Source: Auraticoccus cholistanensis
Lineage (GTDB): Bacteria > Actinomycetota > Actinomycetes > Propionibacteriales > Propionibacteriaceae
DNA: 64,000 nucleotides
NCBI RefSeq assembly: GCF_009742705.1
Contig: NZ_WPCU01000004.1
Span: forward strand, 697,726-761,725
Direction of reading: 5' to 3'
Shown here: positions 51,666 through 61,607 of the stretch, in pieces
How the letters are laid out: every line of letters begins with the position of its first letter
Numbering within the stretch: position 1 is the first letter of the stretch
Program-made: the position numbers and the translations under genes
Notes under the pieces: generated by a model
Seen by the model: the letters and a program-made list of their open reading frames with translations, nothing else
What the model was told of the DNA's origin: nothing
Database searches by the model: none

Positions 51666-51695
51666 TTGGTCTGCCCGGCCCGGGCCGTGTAACCT
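51666..51695 (+). promoter_or_regulatory. Putative promoter for tRNA-Tyr
   Basis: TTGGTC at 51666-51671 and TAACCT at 51690-51695 are separated by 18 bp. The tRNA begins about 22 bp further on. Confidence 0.6.
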
Positions 51696-51717
51696 TCTCG
51701 CGCCGAGTGATCGGCGC

Positions 51718-51799
51718 GGCAGGTTGCCCGAGCGGCCAAAGGGAGCGGTCTGTAAAACCGTCGGCTCAGCCTACGTTGGTTCGAATCCAACACCTGCCA
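51718..51799 (+). tRNA. tRNA-Tyr (GTA)
   Basis: Acceptor arms GGCAGGT (51718-51724) and ACCTGCC (51792-51798) pair fully. The anticodon loop CTGTAAA gives GTA, flanked by GCGGT/ACCGT. A long variable arm (class II) and the T-arm TTGGTTCGAATCCAA are present. CCA is not encoded. Confidence 0.95.
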
Positions 51800-51811
51800 C
51801 GCCGTTGGTGC

Positions 51812-51837
51812 GGGGGACGTGACTCGTCACGTCCCCC
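51812..51837 (+). terminator. Hairpin after tRNA-Tyr
   Basis: GGGGGACGTGA and TCACGTCCCCC form a perfect 11-bp stem with loop CTCG, 12 bp after the tRNA end. There is no T tract. Confidence 0.7.
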
Positions 51838-51861
51838 GGACCCGGGCACTGGCGGCCGATT

Positions 51862-51889
51862 TTGGCGAGGCCGTCAGGGTGTGTATGTT
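51862..51889 (+). promoter_or_regulatory. Putative promoter for the tRNA-Thr/tRNA-Met/rpmG unit
   Basis: TTGGCG at 51862-51867 and TATGTT at 51884-51889 lie 16 bp apart, 13 bp before tRNA-Thr. This follows the hairpin behind tRNA-Tyr, so a new transcription unit is likely to begin here. Confidence 0.55.
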
Positions 51890-51902
51890 TGTGCGTCGGC
51901 TG

Positions 51903-51975
51903 GCCCCTATAGCTCAGTAGGCAGAGCGTCTCCATGGTAAGGAGAAGGTCTGCGGTTCGATTCCGCATGGGGGCT
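51903..51975 (+). tRNA. tRNA-Thr (GGT)
   Basis: Acceptor arms GCCCCTA and TGGGGGC pair with one wobble. The anticodon stem TCTCC/GGAGA encloses loop ATGGTAA, giving GGT. The T-arm is TGCGGTTCGATTCCGCA. CCA is not encoded. Confidence 0.95.
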
Positions 51976-52007
51976 CTGGAGCTCGTGGGCACCCACCCAT
52001 GGGTCAC

Positions 52008-52084
52008 GGCGGGGTAGCTCAGTTGGTGAGAGCGCACGACTCATAATCGTGAGGTCGCGGGTTCGAATCCCGCTCCCGCTACCA
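52008..52084 (+). tRNA. tRNA-Met (CAT, elongator type)
   Basis: Anticodon stem CACGA/TCGTG encloses loop CTCATAA, giving CAT. The acceptor GGCGGGG pairs with TCCCGCT through two wobbles, and CCA is encoded at 52082-52084. The weak first pair and the D-arm AGCTCAGTTGGTGAGAGC resemble an elongator Met, and the context (just before rpmG) matches other actinobacteria. Confidence 0.93.
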
Positions 52085-52139
52085 GACCCGCCGCGCACTG
52101 GACGAGTAGGTCGCTCCGAGCGACAGGAACAGAGGAACC

Positions 52140-52307
52140 ATGGCCAAGGCATCGGACGTTCGGCCCAAGATCACGCTCGCCTGCACCGAGTGCAAGGACC
52201 GGAACTACATCACCAAGAAGAACCGGCGCAACGACCCGGAGCGGCTGGAGCTGAAGAAGTTCTGCCCCAAGTGCCACACCCACACGGCGCACCGCGAGAC
52301 CCGCTGA
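52140..52307 (+). CDS. rpmG: 50S ribosomal protein L33, zinc-binding form
   Basis: A 55-residue ribosomal protein: [39 protein letters not shown] and [14 protein letters not shown]. The two CxxC pairs show the zinc-containing (C+) form. ATG 52140 follows AGAGGAAC. It sits after tRNA-Met and before the MaoC-type dehydratase genes, as in mycobacteria. It is followed by a strong hairpin terminator. Confidence 0.96.
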   Translation: MAKASDVRPKITLACTECKDRNYITKKNRRNDPERLELKKFCPKCHTHTAHRETR

Positions 52308-52327
52308 GCGCTCGCCCCGACGCCTCC

Positions 52328-52363
52328 CGAGAGCCGTCCACCCCGCCGGGTGGGCGGCTCTCG
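52328..52363 (+). terminator. Terminator hairpin after rpmG
   Basis: CGAGAGCCGTCCACCC pairs with GGGTGGGCGGCTCTCG through 16 bp with a single G-U, around loop CGCC. It lies 21 bp after the rpmG stop. The following TCGTCG is only weakly T-rich. Confidence 0.8.
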
Positions 52364-52392
52364 TCGTCCCAGGCGCTGTCCGGGGCGCCCCC

Positions 52393-52398
52393 TAGACT
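52393..52398 (+). promoter_or_regulatory. Putative -10 box for the leaderless hadA-like gene
   Basis: TAGACT ends 7 nt before ATG 52406 with no ribosome-binding site between, placing transcription initiation at or beside the start codon. Confidence 0.5.
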
Positions 52399-52405
52399 CC
52401 AGGCC

Positions 52406-52843
52406 ATGCCCATCTCCGCCGAGCACGTCGGCCGCCGCTACCCGGCGACCGACCCCTACGTCGTCAGCCAGGCCAAGGTGGTGGAGTTCGCCCGGGCCCT
52501 GCGCGACGGCAACGAGGTCTACCGGGGCAAGCGGCCCGTCGCCCCGCCGACCTTCGCCATCGTGGTGGCCGGCCAGGCCTGGGACCAGATGTTCCACGAC
52601 CCCGAGCTGGGGCTGGCCCTGGAGCGGGTGGTGCACGCCGACCAGGGCTTCTCGTGGCAGCGGCCGCTGCGGGTCGGCGACGAGGTGACCGCCACCCTCA
52701 CCATCGAGAAGGTCCGCACCCGCGGCTCGGCCGACTTCATCGGCTCGCTGGTCGAGGTCAGCACCACCGACGGCGAGCCCGTCTGCGAGGTGCGCGCCAC
52801 CTTCGTGCACTCCCACCCGGCCCCCGAGGAGGACGTCCGGTGA
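52406..52843 (+). CDS. MaoC-like dehydratase subunit, HadA type (hotdog fold, N-terminal half)
   Basis: A 145-residue hotdog-fold protein of the FAS1-like/MaoC N-terminal dehydratase type. Segments GRRYPATDPYVVSQAKVVEFARALRD, VAPPTFAIVVAGQAWDQMF and HADQGFSWQRPLRVGDEVTA match HadA/HadC-like proteins. These partner a HadB-type subunit that carries the catalytic residues and dehydrate 3-hydroxyacyl thioesters. The next gene overlaps it by 4 nt and encodes that partner. The synteny with rpmG and secE-nusG equals the mycobacterial had locus, but mycolate synthesis cannot be assumed here. Confidence 0.87.
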   Translation: MPISAEHVGRRYPATDPYVVSQAKVVEFARALRDGNEVYRGKRPVAPPTFAIVVAGQAWDQMFHDPELGLALERVVHADQGFSWQRPLRVGDEVTATLTIEKVRTRGSADFIGSLVEVSTTDGEPVCEVRATFVHSHPAPEEDVR

Positions 52844-53268
52844 ACCCGCTGCTCACCCTCCGCGTCGGCGACGTCGGGGTCGGCACCGCGCTGCCGACCA
52901 CCACGGTGCACCTCACCCGGGCCGACCTGATCCGCTACGCCGGCGCCTCCGGCGACCTCAACCCGATCCACTGGTCCGACCGGTTCGCCGCGGCCATCCA
53001 GATGCCGGGCGTCGTCGCCCACGGCATGCTGACGATGGCGCTGGCGGTCAAGACCGTGACCGACTGGGTGGGCGACCCCGGCGTGCTGGTCTCCTGCACG
53101 ACCCGGTTCACCCGCCCCGTGGTGGTGGACGAGCTCGACGGCGCCGACATCACCTTCACCCCCACCGTGACCGCCGTCGAGGGCACCCGCTGGACCATCT
53201 CGGTCGAGGCGGTCTGCGACGGGGTCAAGGTGCTGGGCGGCACCCGGATCGAGGTCGACTGTGGCTGA
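52840..53268 (+). CDS. MaoC family dehydratase, HadB type
   Basis: A 142-residue hotdog-fold (R)-specific hydratase/dehydratase. The hydratase 2 motif is YAGASGDLNPIHWSDRFAAA, with the catalytic Asp and His, followed by GVVAHGMLTMAL. GTG 52840 overlaps the stop of the hadA-like gene (GTGA), consistent with an obligate heterodimer. Its own stop lies inside the murB start region. Confidence 0.9.
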   Translation: MNPLLTLRVGDVGVGTALPTTTVHLTRADLIRYAGASGDLNPIHWSDRFAAAIQMPGVVAHGMLTMALAVKTVTDWVGDPGVLVSCTTRFTRPVVVDELDGADITFTPTVTAVEGTRWTISVEAVCDGVKVLGGTRIEVDCG

Positions 53269-54355
53269 GGCCGTCCCGTCGACGGCGGCGCCCGAGGCGC
53301 CGACGGAGGGCTCCGGCGTCCCCCTGGCCCCGCTGACCACCCTGCGCCTGGGCGGACCCGCCCGGCGGCTGCTGGTGGCGCGCACCGAGGCCGAGCTGGT
53401 CGAGCACGTCTCGGGCTGCGACCGGGCCGGTGAGCCGGTGCTGGTGCTGGGCGGTGGCTCGAACGTGGTGGTCGCCGACGAGGGCTTCGACGGCACCGTG
53501 GTGCAGGTCGCCACCCGCGGCATCCGCGTCGAGGACCTCTCCGACTGCGCCGGCGCCACGGTGGCGGTGGCCGCAGGCGAGCCGTGGGACGAGCTGGTGG
53601 CCGCCACGGTCGCCCGGGGCTGGGTGGGGCTGGAGGCCCTCTCGGGCATCCCCGGGCTCACCGGGGCCAGCCCGATCCAGAACGTGGGCGCCTACGGCGC
53701 CGACGTCAGCCAGACCATCGCCCAGGTCCGCACCTGGGACCGGCAGGCGCAGGCCGTGCGCACCCTGCCGGCGGCCGACTGCGGCTTCGGCTACCGGACC
53801 TCCCGCTTCAAGGCCGAACCCGGCCGATTCCTCGTGCTCTCGGTCACCTTCCAGCTCGAGCTGGGCACCCTCTCTGCGCCGGTCCGCTACGGCGAGCTGG
53901 CCCGCGCCCTGGGCGTCGAGCCGGGGGAGCGCGCCGCCGCCGAGGACGTCCGCCGGGCGGTGCTCGCGCTGCGGGCCCGCAAGGGGATGGTGCTCGACCC
54001 GGCCGACCACGACACCTGGAGCGCCGGCTCCTTCTTCACCAACCCGGTGCTGGACCCCGCGGCGGCCGCCGCGCTGCCCGCGGACGCCCCCCGCTTCCCG
54101 CAGCCGGACGGCGCGGTGAAGACCAGCGCCGCCTGGCTCATCGAGCGCTCGGGGTTCCCCCGCGGGTACGGCCGGCCGCCGGCCACGCTGTCGGGCAAGC
54201 ACACGCTGGCCCTGACCAACCGCGGCGGGGCGACCACCGCCCAGCTGCTCGCCCTGGCCTCGGAGGTCCGGGAGGGTGTGCACGCCCGCTTCGGGGTAGT
54301 GCTGGAACCGGAACCCAACCTGGTCGGCTGCCGCCTGCAGCCGCTCACCGGTTGA
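53261..54355 (+). CDS. murB: UDP-N-acetylenolpyruvoylglucosamine reductase
   Basis: A 364-residue flavoprotein making UDP-MurNAc for peptidoglycan. [15 protein letters not shown] and [17 protein letters not shown] are the FAD-binding segments. [20 protein letters not shown] and GYRTSRFK follow. GSFFTNPVL carries the catalytic Ser, and the C-terminal Glu is in LEPEPNLVG. It overlaps the hadB-like gene by 8 nt. The arrangement had-murB upstream of secE is frequent in actinobacteria. Confidence 0.94.
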   Translation: MAEAVPSTAAPEAPTEGSGVPLAPLTTLRLGGPARRLLVARTEAELVEHVSGCDRAGEPVLVLGGGSNVVVADEGFDGTVVQVATRGIRVEDLSDCAGATVAVAAGEPWDELVAATVARGWVGLEALSGIPGLTGASPIQNVGAYGADVSQTIAQVRTWDRQAQAVRTLPAADCGFGYRTSRFKAEPGRFLVLSVTFQLELGTLSAPVRYGELARALGVEPGERAAAEDVRRAVLALRARKGMVLDPADHDTWSAGSFFTNPVLDPAAAAALPADAPRFPQPDGAVKTSAAWLIERSGFPRGYGRPPATLSGKHTLALTNRGGATTAQLLALASEVREGVHARFGVVLEPEPNLVGCRLQPLTG

Positions 54356-54386
54356 CCGCACCGTCCGCCTCCGGAGAAAGAGACCG

Positions 54387-56192
54387 ATGAGCACCAGTTC
54401 ACCTCGTCCCGCCACCGACCGCTTCGCCGTCTGGGCGCCGCTGCCCCGCTCGGTCACCCTGGTCGCCGACGGCACCCGGGTCGAGATGGCCCGCGACGAG
54501 GCGGGCTGGTGGCACCCGGTCGACCTGCCCGAGGCGCTGGCCACCGGCGAGGTCGACTACGGCTACCTGCTGGACGACGAGCCCACCCCGCGCCCGGACC
54601 CCCGCTCGCGGCGCCAGCCCGAGGGCGTGCACGGGCTCTCCCGCACCTTCGACCCCGGCGCCCACGTCTGGCAGGACGACGCCTGGCGGGGCCGGCAGCT
54701 GGCCGGGGCGGTCATCTACGAGATGCACGTCGGCACGTTCACCCCCGAGGGCACCTTCGCCGCCGCCGAGCAGCGGCTGGACCACCTGGTCGAGCTGGGC
54801 GTCGACCTCGTCGAGGTGCTGCCGGTCAACGGCTTCAACGGCACCCACAACTGGGGCTACGACGGCGTGCTCTGGTACACCGTGCACGAGCAGTACGGCG
54901 GGCCCGCCGCCTACCAGCACTTCGTCGACGCCTGCCACCAGCGCGGTCTCGGCGTGCTGCAGGACGTGGTCTACAACCACCTGGGCCCGAGCGGGAACTA
55001 CCTGCCCGAGTTCGGCCCGTACTACAACGACAAGGCCAACACCACCTGGGGGACGGCCATCAACCTCGACGGCGAGGGGTCGGACACCGTCCGCCGCTAC
55101 GTCCTCGACAACGCCCTGATGTGGATGCGCGACATGCACGTGGACGGGTTGCGGCTGGACGCGGTGCACGCGCTGGCCGACCCGGGAAGGGCCGTCGACG
55201 TGCTCGAGCAGCTGGCCCTCGAGACCGACGCCCTCAGCGCGGCCGTCGGACGCCCGCTCACCCTGATCGCGGAGTCCGACCTCAACAACCCCCGGCTGAT
55301 CACCCCCCGTCACGCCGGCGGGTTCGGGCTGACGGGGCAGTGGAGCGACGACTTCCACCACGCGCTGCTGGCCAACCTGACCGGCGACGTGTCGGGCTGG
55401 TTCGCCGACTTCGCCGGCCTGGACGCGCTGGCCAAGGTGCTCACCCGCGGCTTCTTCCACGACGGCTGCTGGTCGAGCTTCCGCCGCCGCAGCCACGGCC
55501 GTCCGCTCGACCTGGTCCACACCGAGGCCTGGCGGCTGGTGGTCTACTCGGCCAACCACGACCAGATCGGCAACCGGGCCGACGGCAGCCGGCCCCGCAG
55601 CCGGATGGACCAGGCCCAGCTCGCCACCGCGGCCGCCTTCACCCTGCTGGGGCCGTCCACCCCGATGGTCTTCATGGGCGAGGAGTGGGGTGCGGCCACG
55701 CCGTGGGCGTTCTTCAGCTCCCACCCCGAGCCCGAGCTGGGCCGGGCGGTCTCGGAGGGCCGGCTGGCCGAGTTCGCCGAGATGAACTGGGACCCGGACT
55801 CGGTCCCGGACCCGCAGGACCCGCAGACCTTCGCCTCCTCCCGGCTGGACTGGTCCGAGCCCGAGGGCGGGGAGCACGCCGACCTGCTGCAGTGGTACCG
55901 CGAGCTGATCCGGCTCCGCCGCAGCCGCCCCGAGCTCACCGACCCCCGCTGGGCCGAGGTCTCGGTGAACCACGACGCCGAGCAGGGCTGGCTGGTGCTG
56001 ACCCGCGGCCGACGCACCTCGGTGGCCGCCGGCTTCGGCACCGGGCAGGTGCGCGTCCCGCTGCAGCGGGCCGGGCTGCCCGCGGGCGTGCAGCTGCTCG
56101 GCTCCCGCGGGGAGGTGTCCCTGGACGGGGACGCGCTGGTCCTCGACGGGCACGCGGTGGCCGTCCTCGACCACGGCCCGGACGCCGGCTGA
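54387..56192 (+). CDS. treZ: Malto-oligosyltrehalose trehalohydrolase
   Basis: A 601-residue GH13 enzyme that releases trehalose from maltooligosyltrehalose. The N-terminal E-set domain starts [18 protein letters not shown]. In the barrel the nucleophile Asp is in [11 protein letters not shown] (about residue 254), the acid Glu in LIAESDLNN (about 294) and the third Asp in [10 protein letters not shown] (about 390). [23 protein letters not shown] is typical of TreZ. No treY or treX is in the window, so its partners must lie elsewhere. ATG 54387 follows GGAGAAAGAG. Confidence 0.92.
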   Translation: MSTSSPRPATDRFAVWAPLPRSVTLVADGTRVEMARDEAGWWHPVDLPEALATGEVDYGYLLDDEPTPRPDPRSRRQPEGVHGLSRTFDPGAHVWQDDAWRGRQLAGAVIYEMHVGTFTPEGTFAAAEQRLDHLVELGVDLVEVLPVNGFNGTHNWGYDGVLWYTVHEQYGGPAAYQHFVDACHQRGLGVLQDVVYNHLGPSGNYLPEFGPYYNDKANTTWGTAINLDGEGSDTVRRYVLDNALMWMRDMHVDGLRLDAVHALADPGRAVDVLEQLALETDALSAAVGRPLTLIAESDLNNPRLITPRHAGGFGLTGQWSDDFHHALLANLTGDVSGWFADFAGLDALAKVLTRGFFHDGCWSSFRRRSHGRPLDLVHTEAWRLVVYSANHDQIGNRADGSRPRSRMDQAQLATAAAFTLLGPSTPMVFMGEEWGAATPWAFFSSHPEPELGRAVSEGRLAEFAEMNWDPDSVPDPQDPQTFASSRLDWSEPEGGEHADLLQWYRELIRLRRSRPELTDPRWAEVSVNHDAEQGWLVLTRGRRTSVAAGFGTGQVRVPLQRAGLPAGVQLLGSRGEVSLDGDALVLDGHAVAVLDHGPDAG

Positions 56193-56218
56193 GCCGCCGA
56201 CGGGCGCCGATACGCTGA

Positions 56219-57556
<1,338 letters not shown>

Positions 57557-57574
57557 GGCCCGCCGGGGCGCGAG

Positions 57575-57604
57575 TTCGACTCACGGCGCTCGACTGCGTA
57601 CACT
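57575..57604 (+). promoter_or_regulatory. Putative promoter for tRNA-Trp and secE-nusG
   Basis: TTCGAC at 57575-57580 and TACACT at 57599-57604 are 18 bp apart. Transcription would begin near 57611, about 60 nt before tRNA-Trp, and could continue into secE. Confidence 0.6.
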
Positions 57605-57671
57605 CCAGGTCTTGGCGAAACCGCTGACCGTCCCGTCGCGCCCGCGACGAGCCGGACGGGGGTTCCGTCGA

Positions 57672-57744
57672 AGGGCAATAGCTCAATTGGCAGAGCATCG
57701 GTCTCCAAAACCGAAGGTTGGGGGTTCAAGTCCCTCTTGCCCTG
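57672..57744 (+). tRNA. tRNA-Trp (CCA)
   Basis: Acceptor AGGGCAA pairs with TTGCCCT, followed by discriminator G as expected for tRNA-Trp. Stem CGGT/ACCG encloses loop CTCCAAA, giving CCA. The T-arm is GGGGGTTCAAGTCCCTC. It directly precedes secE, the conserved actinobacterial arrangement. Confidence 0.95.
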
Positions 57745-57866
57745 CGGAGCAGGATGGTGCCTGGAGCACCGCTCCTGCATGCGGACCGTCCCGGCCACCG
57801 GAGGGGGACGGAAGTCGACTGGGTCGTGTCGCGTCACGGCTCGAAGCGGAGATGTGAGGACGTCGC

Positions 57867-58454
57867 GTGGCTGATGAGAAGAACACGGAGCCGACCCCCG
57901 GGTCGGACCCGTCGTCTCGCCATGAGCCGGACGCCGTCGACCCCACCGACGCCGTCGAGCCCGGCTCGTCCGGCGCACCCGGCGAGCTGAGCGACCCGGC
58001 GGACGTGGGCGCGGTCCGCGACGAGGCCGCCGAGGCGGCCGCGCAGGCCGAGGCCGACGCGGAGGACCGCGAGGCCGCCGCCGACGGTGAGGACCGCGAG
58101 GCCGCCGCCGACGGTGAGGACCGCGAGGAGAGCGACGAGCCCGCGCTGGTGGGTGCGGGCGGCGTCAGCCGGCGCCCGGTCCGCCGTCAGGCCGAGACGG
58201 GCGACGAGGCCGGCCGCAAGGGCCGCGCCACCCGGCGTCGCAGCGAGGCCGAGGCGGCGCAGGACACCTCGCGCACCGGTCCGGTCACCTTCGTCAACGA
58301 GTCGGTGGGCGAGCTGCGGAAGGTGGTCTGGCCGACCGCGGAGCAGATGCGCACCTACTTCGTGGTGGTGCTCGTCTTCGTGGTGTTCATGATCGCCGTG
58401 GTCAGCCTGCTGGACCTGCTCTTCGGCTGGGCCCTGCTGCAGGTGTTCCGCTGA
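57867..58454 (+). CDS. secE: Preprotein translocase subunit SecE with long acidic N-terminus
   Basis: A 195-residue protein. The SecE domain is confined to the last ~65 residues: [20 protein letters not shown] (amphipathic helix) and one transmembrane helix ([22 protein letters not shown]). The first ~130 residues are acidic, Ala-rich and low-complexity, with the 9-residue unit EDREAAADG repeated. This is longer than typical bacterial SecE. SecE clamps SecY in the protein-export channel. GTG 57867 is the first plausible start. Confidence 0.92.
   Translation: MADEKNTEPTPGSDPSSRHEPDAVDPTDAVEPGSSGAPGELSDPADVGAVRDEAAEAAAQAEADAEDREAAADGEDREAAADGEDREESDEPALVGAGGVSRRPVRRQAETGDEAGRKGRATRRRSEAEAAQDTSRTGPVTFVNESVGELRKVVWPTAEQMRTYFVVVLVFVVFMIAVVSLLDLLFGWALLQVFR
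58062..58127 (+). repeat. 27-bp in-frame tandem repeat in secE
   Basis: Two full 27-bp units (58062-58088 and 58089-58115) and a partial third encode EDREAAADG repeats. The two full units are almost identical, which suggests recent slippage. Confidence 0.85.
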
Positions 58455-58483
58455 TGAGCCCGACGAACGAGTACGGAGAGAAC

Positions 58484-59347
58484 GTGTCAGACAACCCGAC
58501 CCAGGACGACCAGCCCGAGGTCGAGATCGACCTCGGCGCACCGGAGCGCTCCGGTGACGAGGTCGAGCTGGACCTCGGCGACCTCGGTGCCGAGCAGGGC
58601 GGCGACGACGACAGCGGCATCGACCTCGACTTCGGCACCGACGAGGACGAGGAGCCCGACACCGCGCTCGACCTCGACTTCGGCACCGAGCAGGACGAGA
58701 CCGAGGACGAGGACGAGGCCGCCGAGGACGGGCCGGACCCGGCCGCGGAGGCCGTGGCCCGGCTCCGCGCCGACCTCGAGTCCAAGTTCGGCGAGTGGTA
58801 CGTCGTGCACACCTACTCCGGCATGGAGAACCGTGTCGCGCAGAACCTGGAGAACCGGGTCCAGTCGCTGAACATGGAGGACTACATCTTCGAGGTGGTC
58901 GTCCCCACCGAGGAGGTGGTGGAGATCCGCAACGGCGCCAAGAAGCAGGTCCGCCGGACGGTGCTGCCGGGCTACGTGCTGGTCCGGATGGACCTCACCG
59001 ACGAGTCCTGGGCGACGGTGCGCCACACGCCCTCCGTCACCGGCTTCGTCGGCCACGCCACCTCGCCGGTGCCGCTGAGCCTGGACGAGGTCGAGAAGAT
59101 GCTCGCCCCGTCCGTCATCGCGGCCGCCAACGCCGCCTCCGACGCCCCGGTGCGGCGCAAGAAGAAGGTCGAGGTGGCCGACTACGCCGTGGGCGACTCG
59201 GTCATGGTGACCGACGGACCCTTCGCCGGCGTCCACGCCACCATCACCGAGATCAACGTGAACAACCAGCGCCTCAAGGCGCTGGTCGAGATCCTGGGCC
59301 GCGACACGCCCGTGGACCTCACCTTCCCTCAGATCTCCAAGGTCTGA
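58484..59347 (+). CDS. nusG: Transcription termination/antitermination protein NusG
   Basis: A 287-residue NusG with an N-terminal acidic extension of about 95 residues. The NGN domain starts [19 protein letters not shown] and includes [15 protein letters not shown] and VTGFVGH. The KOW domain is [22 protein letters not shown]. The extension contains four spaced motifs of the form hydrophobic-Asp-Leu-(Asp-Phe)-Gly. GTG 58484 has GGAGAG just upstream. An in-frame ATG at 58454 that overlaps the secE stop (TGATG) would add ten residues and cannot be excluded. Confidence 0.93.
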   Translation: MSDNPTQDDQPEVEIDLGAPERSGDEVELDLGDLGAEQGGDDDSGIDLDFGTDEDEEPDTALDLDFGTEQDETEDEDEAAEDGPDPAAEAVARLRADLESKFGEWYVVHTYSGMENRVAQNLENRVQSLNMEDYIFEVVVPTEEVVEIRNGAKKQVRRTVLPGYVLVRMDLTDESWATVRHTPSVTGFVGHATSPVPLSLDEVEKMLAPSVIAAANAASDAPVRRKKKVEVADYAVGDSVMVTDGPFAGVHATITEINVNNQRLKALVEILGRDTPVDLTFPQISKV

Positions 59348-59408
59348 GAGCCCGCCAGAAGCGGCCGGTGGCACCGGCCAGAAACCAACCGAGCAAGGAC
59401 CCACAACC

Positions 59409-59840
59409 ATGCCTCCCAAGAAGAAGGTCGCCGCACTCGTCAAGGTGGCCCTGAACGCCGGCGCCGCGACGCCGGCCCCGCCGGTCGGTACCGCCCTCGG
59501 TCCGCACGGCGTGAACATCATGGAGTTCTGCAAGGCCTACAACGCCGCGACCGAGTCGCAGCGGGGCAACGTGATCCCGGTCGAGATCACCATCTACGAG
59601 GACCGGACCTTCACCTTCGTCACCAAGACCCCGCCGGCCGCGGAGCTCATCAAGAAGGCCGCCGGGCTGCAGAAGGGCTCCGGCGTCCCGCACAAGGAGA
59701 AGGTCGGTCGCCTCACCCGCGACCAGGTCCGCGAGATCGCCAGCACCAAGCTGCCCGACCTCAACGCCAACGACGTCGACGCGGCGATGAAGATCGTCGA
59801 GGGCACCGCCCGCTCGATGGGCGTCACCGTCGAGGGCTGA
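59409..59840 (+). CDS. rplK: 50S ribosomal protein L11
   Basis: A 143-residue L11: [20 protein letters not shown], the Pro-rich [20 protein letters not shown] segment, [20 protein letters not shown] and the rRNA-binding C-terminal domain ending [15 protein letters not shown] 59409. It is in the conserved order nusG-rplK-rplA. Confidence 0.98.
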   Translation: MPPKKKVAALVKVALNAGAATPAPPVGTALGPHGVNIMEFCKAYNAATESQRGNVIPVEITIYEDRTFTFVTKTPPAAELIKKAAGLQKGSGVPHKEKVGRLTRDQVREIASTKLPDLNANDVDAAMKIVEGTARSMGVTVEG

Positions 59841-59919
59841 GCCCTCGCAGCACCACCAACCACCCGTGGGAGGGCCGGCGCGGCCCGCACCACACCTGGT
59901 CGAGAAGAAGGAACCAGAC

Positions 59920-60621
59920 ATGAAGCGCAGCAAGACCTACATCCAGGCCGCCTCCCAGCTGGACGGCGAGCGCCTGTACACCCCCAAGGAGGCCCTCGCC
60001 CTGGTGAAGGCCGCCTCCAAGGCCAAGTTCGACGAGACCGTCGAGGTGGCCATGCGGCTGGGCGTCGACCCCCGCAAGGCCGACCAGATGGTCCGCGGCA
60101 CCGTGAACCTGCCCCACGGCACCGGCAAGACGGCACGGGTCCTCGTCTTCGCCACCGGTGAGCGTGCGGAGGCCGCGATCGCCGCCGGCGCCGACGAGGT
60201 CGGCTCCGACGACCTGGTCGAGAAGATCACCGGCGGCTACCTCGACTTCGACGCCGTCGTGGCCACCCCGGACATGATGGGCAAGATCGGCCGGCTCGGA
60301 CGGGTGCTCGGCCCGCGCGGTCTGATGCCGAACCCCAAGACCGGCACCGTGACCGTCGACGTCGCCAAGGCCGTGAGCGACATCAAGGGCGGGCGGATCG
60401 AGTTCCGGGTGGACCGGCACGCCAACCTGCAGTTCATCGTGGGCAAGACCTCCTTCGGCGAGGACCAGCTCCAGGACAACTACTTCGCCGCCCTCGACGA
60501 GGTGCTGCGGCTCAAGCCGTCCAGCTCCAAGGGGCGCTACATCAAGAAGATCACCGTGTCCTCGACCATGGGCCCCGGCGTCCTGGTGGACGCCAACCGG
60601 GTCAAGCCCGACGCCGAGTGA
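59920..60621 (+). CDS. rplA: 50S ribosomal protein L1
   Basis: A 233-residue L1: [54 protein letters not shown] and KISSTMGP-like [17 protein letters not shown] 59920 was chosen because it carries AGAAGGAACC at the right distance and matches L1 N-termini. Followed by a perfect terminator hairpin. Confidence 0.98.
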   Translation: MKRSKTYIQAASQLDGERLYTPKEALALVKAASKAKFDETVEVAMRLGVDPRKADQMVRGTVNLPHGTGKTARVLVFATGERAEAAIAAGADEVGSDDLVEKITGGYLDFDAVVATPDMMGKIGRLGRVLGPRGLMPNPKTGTVTVDVAKAVSDIKGGRIEFRVDRHANLQFIVGKTSFGEDQLQDNYFAALDEVLRLKPSSSKGRYIKKITVSSTMGPGVLVDANRVKPDAE

Positions 60622-60629
60622 GCTAGCCG

Positions 60630-60684
60630 CCCGCACGCACGACGGCCCCCGACCACTGAGGTCGGGGGCCGTCGTGCGTGCGGG
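60630..60684. terminator. Strong terminator hairpin after rplA
   Basis: A perfect 25-bp stem (60630-60654 with 60660-60684) around loop ACTGA. It separates rplA from the convergent NlpC/P60 gene and can act in both directions. It is the most stable simple hairpin in the window. Confidence 0.9.
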
Positions 60685-60719
60685 GCCGGTCCGTGCCGTC
60701 CGGCGTGCGGTGGCTGCCC

Positions 60720-61409
60720 TCAGGCGGGGCGCACGGCGCCGTTGAACGGCATGGTCGACATCTTGACCTTCTGCACCGGCTTGCCGGGGCGGGAGGCGTG
60801 GATGACGTAGCCGCCGCCGACGTAGATGGCGGCGTGGCTGCGTCCGGAGTAGAAGAAGACGACGTCACCGGACTTGAGCTGGGACTTGGAGACCTTCTTG
60901 CCGCCGCCGCTGTACTGCGCCTGGGTGGTGCGGGGGAGCGAGACGCCGGCAGCCTTCCAGGCGCCCTGGGTCAGCCCCGAGCAGTCCCAGGAGCTGGGGC
61001 CCGTGCCGCCGTAGCGGTAGCTGTCGCCCAGCTGCGCCTTGGCGAAGGCCACCGCCTTGTCGGCCTTGGAGGTGCTGCGGGCGCCGGCGCCGTCCAGCAG
61101 CCGCTGCCAGGTGCGCCAGCCGACGACGCCGTCGGGGGTGAAGCCCTGCTTCTTCTCGTAGGCCTTGATCTGCTTGACGTCCCAGGCCGAGATCGAGCCG
61201 TTGCGGGTGGTGGCGTAGCCGGAGGAGCGGAGCAGGCACTCCGCCGCCTTGGCCGCGGACCCCTTCGAGCCCTTCTTGACCGTCGGGTAGGACGACAGCT
61301 GGGTGCGGCAGGTGACCGCCTCCGCCGTGCCGGAGCTGGTGACCGCGATGCCGGCGCCGAGCGCCAGGCTGGCCACCAGGGCCGCGGCGGATCTGAGAAC
61401 TGGGTGCAT
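60720..61409 (-). CDS. Secreted NlpC/P60 peptidoglycan hydrolase with PG-binding domain
   Basis: A 229-residue exported protein. Residues 1-31 form a signal peptide ending GTAEA. Residues ~42-106 resemble a peptidoglycan-binding 1 domain (GSAAKAAECLLRSSGYATT, WDVKQIKAYEKKQGFTPDG). From ~115 the NlpC/P60 domain has Cys143 (SSWDCSGLTQGAW), His192 (RSHAAIYVGGG) and His204 (YVIHASRPGK) as the catalytic triad. The expected reaction is cleavage of gamma-D-Glu-diaminoacid bonds in peptidoglycan. ATG 61409. The leader contains several hairpins, but I do not see a c-di-AMP riboswitch. Confidence 0.9.
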   Translation of the reverse strand: MHPVLRSAAALVASLALGAGIAVTSSGTAEAVTCRTQLSSYPTVKKGSKGSAAKAAECLLRSSGYATTRNGSISAWDVKQIKAYEKKQGFTPDGVVGWRTWQRLLDGAGARSTSKADKAVAFAKAQLGDSYRYGGTGPSSWDCSGLTQGAWKAAGVSLPRTTQAQYSGGGKKVSKSQLKSGDVVFFYSGRSHAAIYVGGGYVIHASRPGKPVQKVKMSTMPFNGAVRPA

Positions 61410-61560
61410 GGGTGAATTCCGTCCCTCGGTGGAGCCGCGCCCCGAGCGCGGCCGGGGTGGGGGACTCCCACCGCCGACCGGAACGTAACCCACAGACGAC
61501 TCTGTGGCAATTCTCAGATGTCGTTCAGGTTGTACCGTGAGACGGGCGACCGAGGGTGCG
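61410..61560. other. Leader/intergenic region upstream of the NlpC/P60 gene
   Basis: Read on the minus strand, three hairpins occur before the ATG: CCACAGA-GTCG-TCTGTGG at about 61490-61507, a GGTGGG/CCCACC hairpin near 61455-61471, and GCCGCGC/GCGCGGC near 61425-61443. No known riboswitch core is recognised. The first inverted repeat could equally be a protein-binding site. Confidence 0.45.
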
Positions 61561-61572
61561 TCCGGGGCCGAT

Positions 61573-61601
61573 TTGGTCGCGGCTGCCCGCTGGCCTAGAC
61601 T
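61573..61601 (+). promoter_or_regulatory. Putative promoter of rplJ-rplL
   Basis: TTGGTC at 61573-61578 and TAGACT at 61596-61601 have an ideal 17-bp spacing. It precedes a ~195-nt leader. Confidence 0.7.
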
Positions 61602-61607
61602 CGACGC

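Noticed and set aside
52406..53268. The MaoC pair as evidence for mycolic acid synthesis
   Set aside because: The synteny matches mycobacterial hadAB, but such dehydratase pairs occur in many actinobacteria without mycolates, and no other mycolate gene is in the window.
58454..58483. ATG 58454 as the nusG start
   Set aside because: It overlaps the secE stop but lacks a ribosome-binding site, whereas GTG 58484 follows GGAGAG. It remains possible, so the alternative is recorded in the nusG entry.
61410..61540. c-di-AMP (ydaO-type) riboswitch upstream of the NlpC/P60 gene
   Set aside because: Actinobacterial cell-wall hydrolase genes often have one, but on the minus strand I find only simple hairpins and not the conserved riboswitch core, so no call is made.
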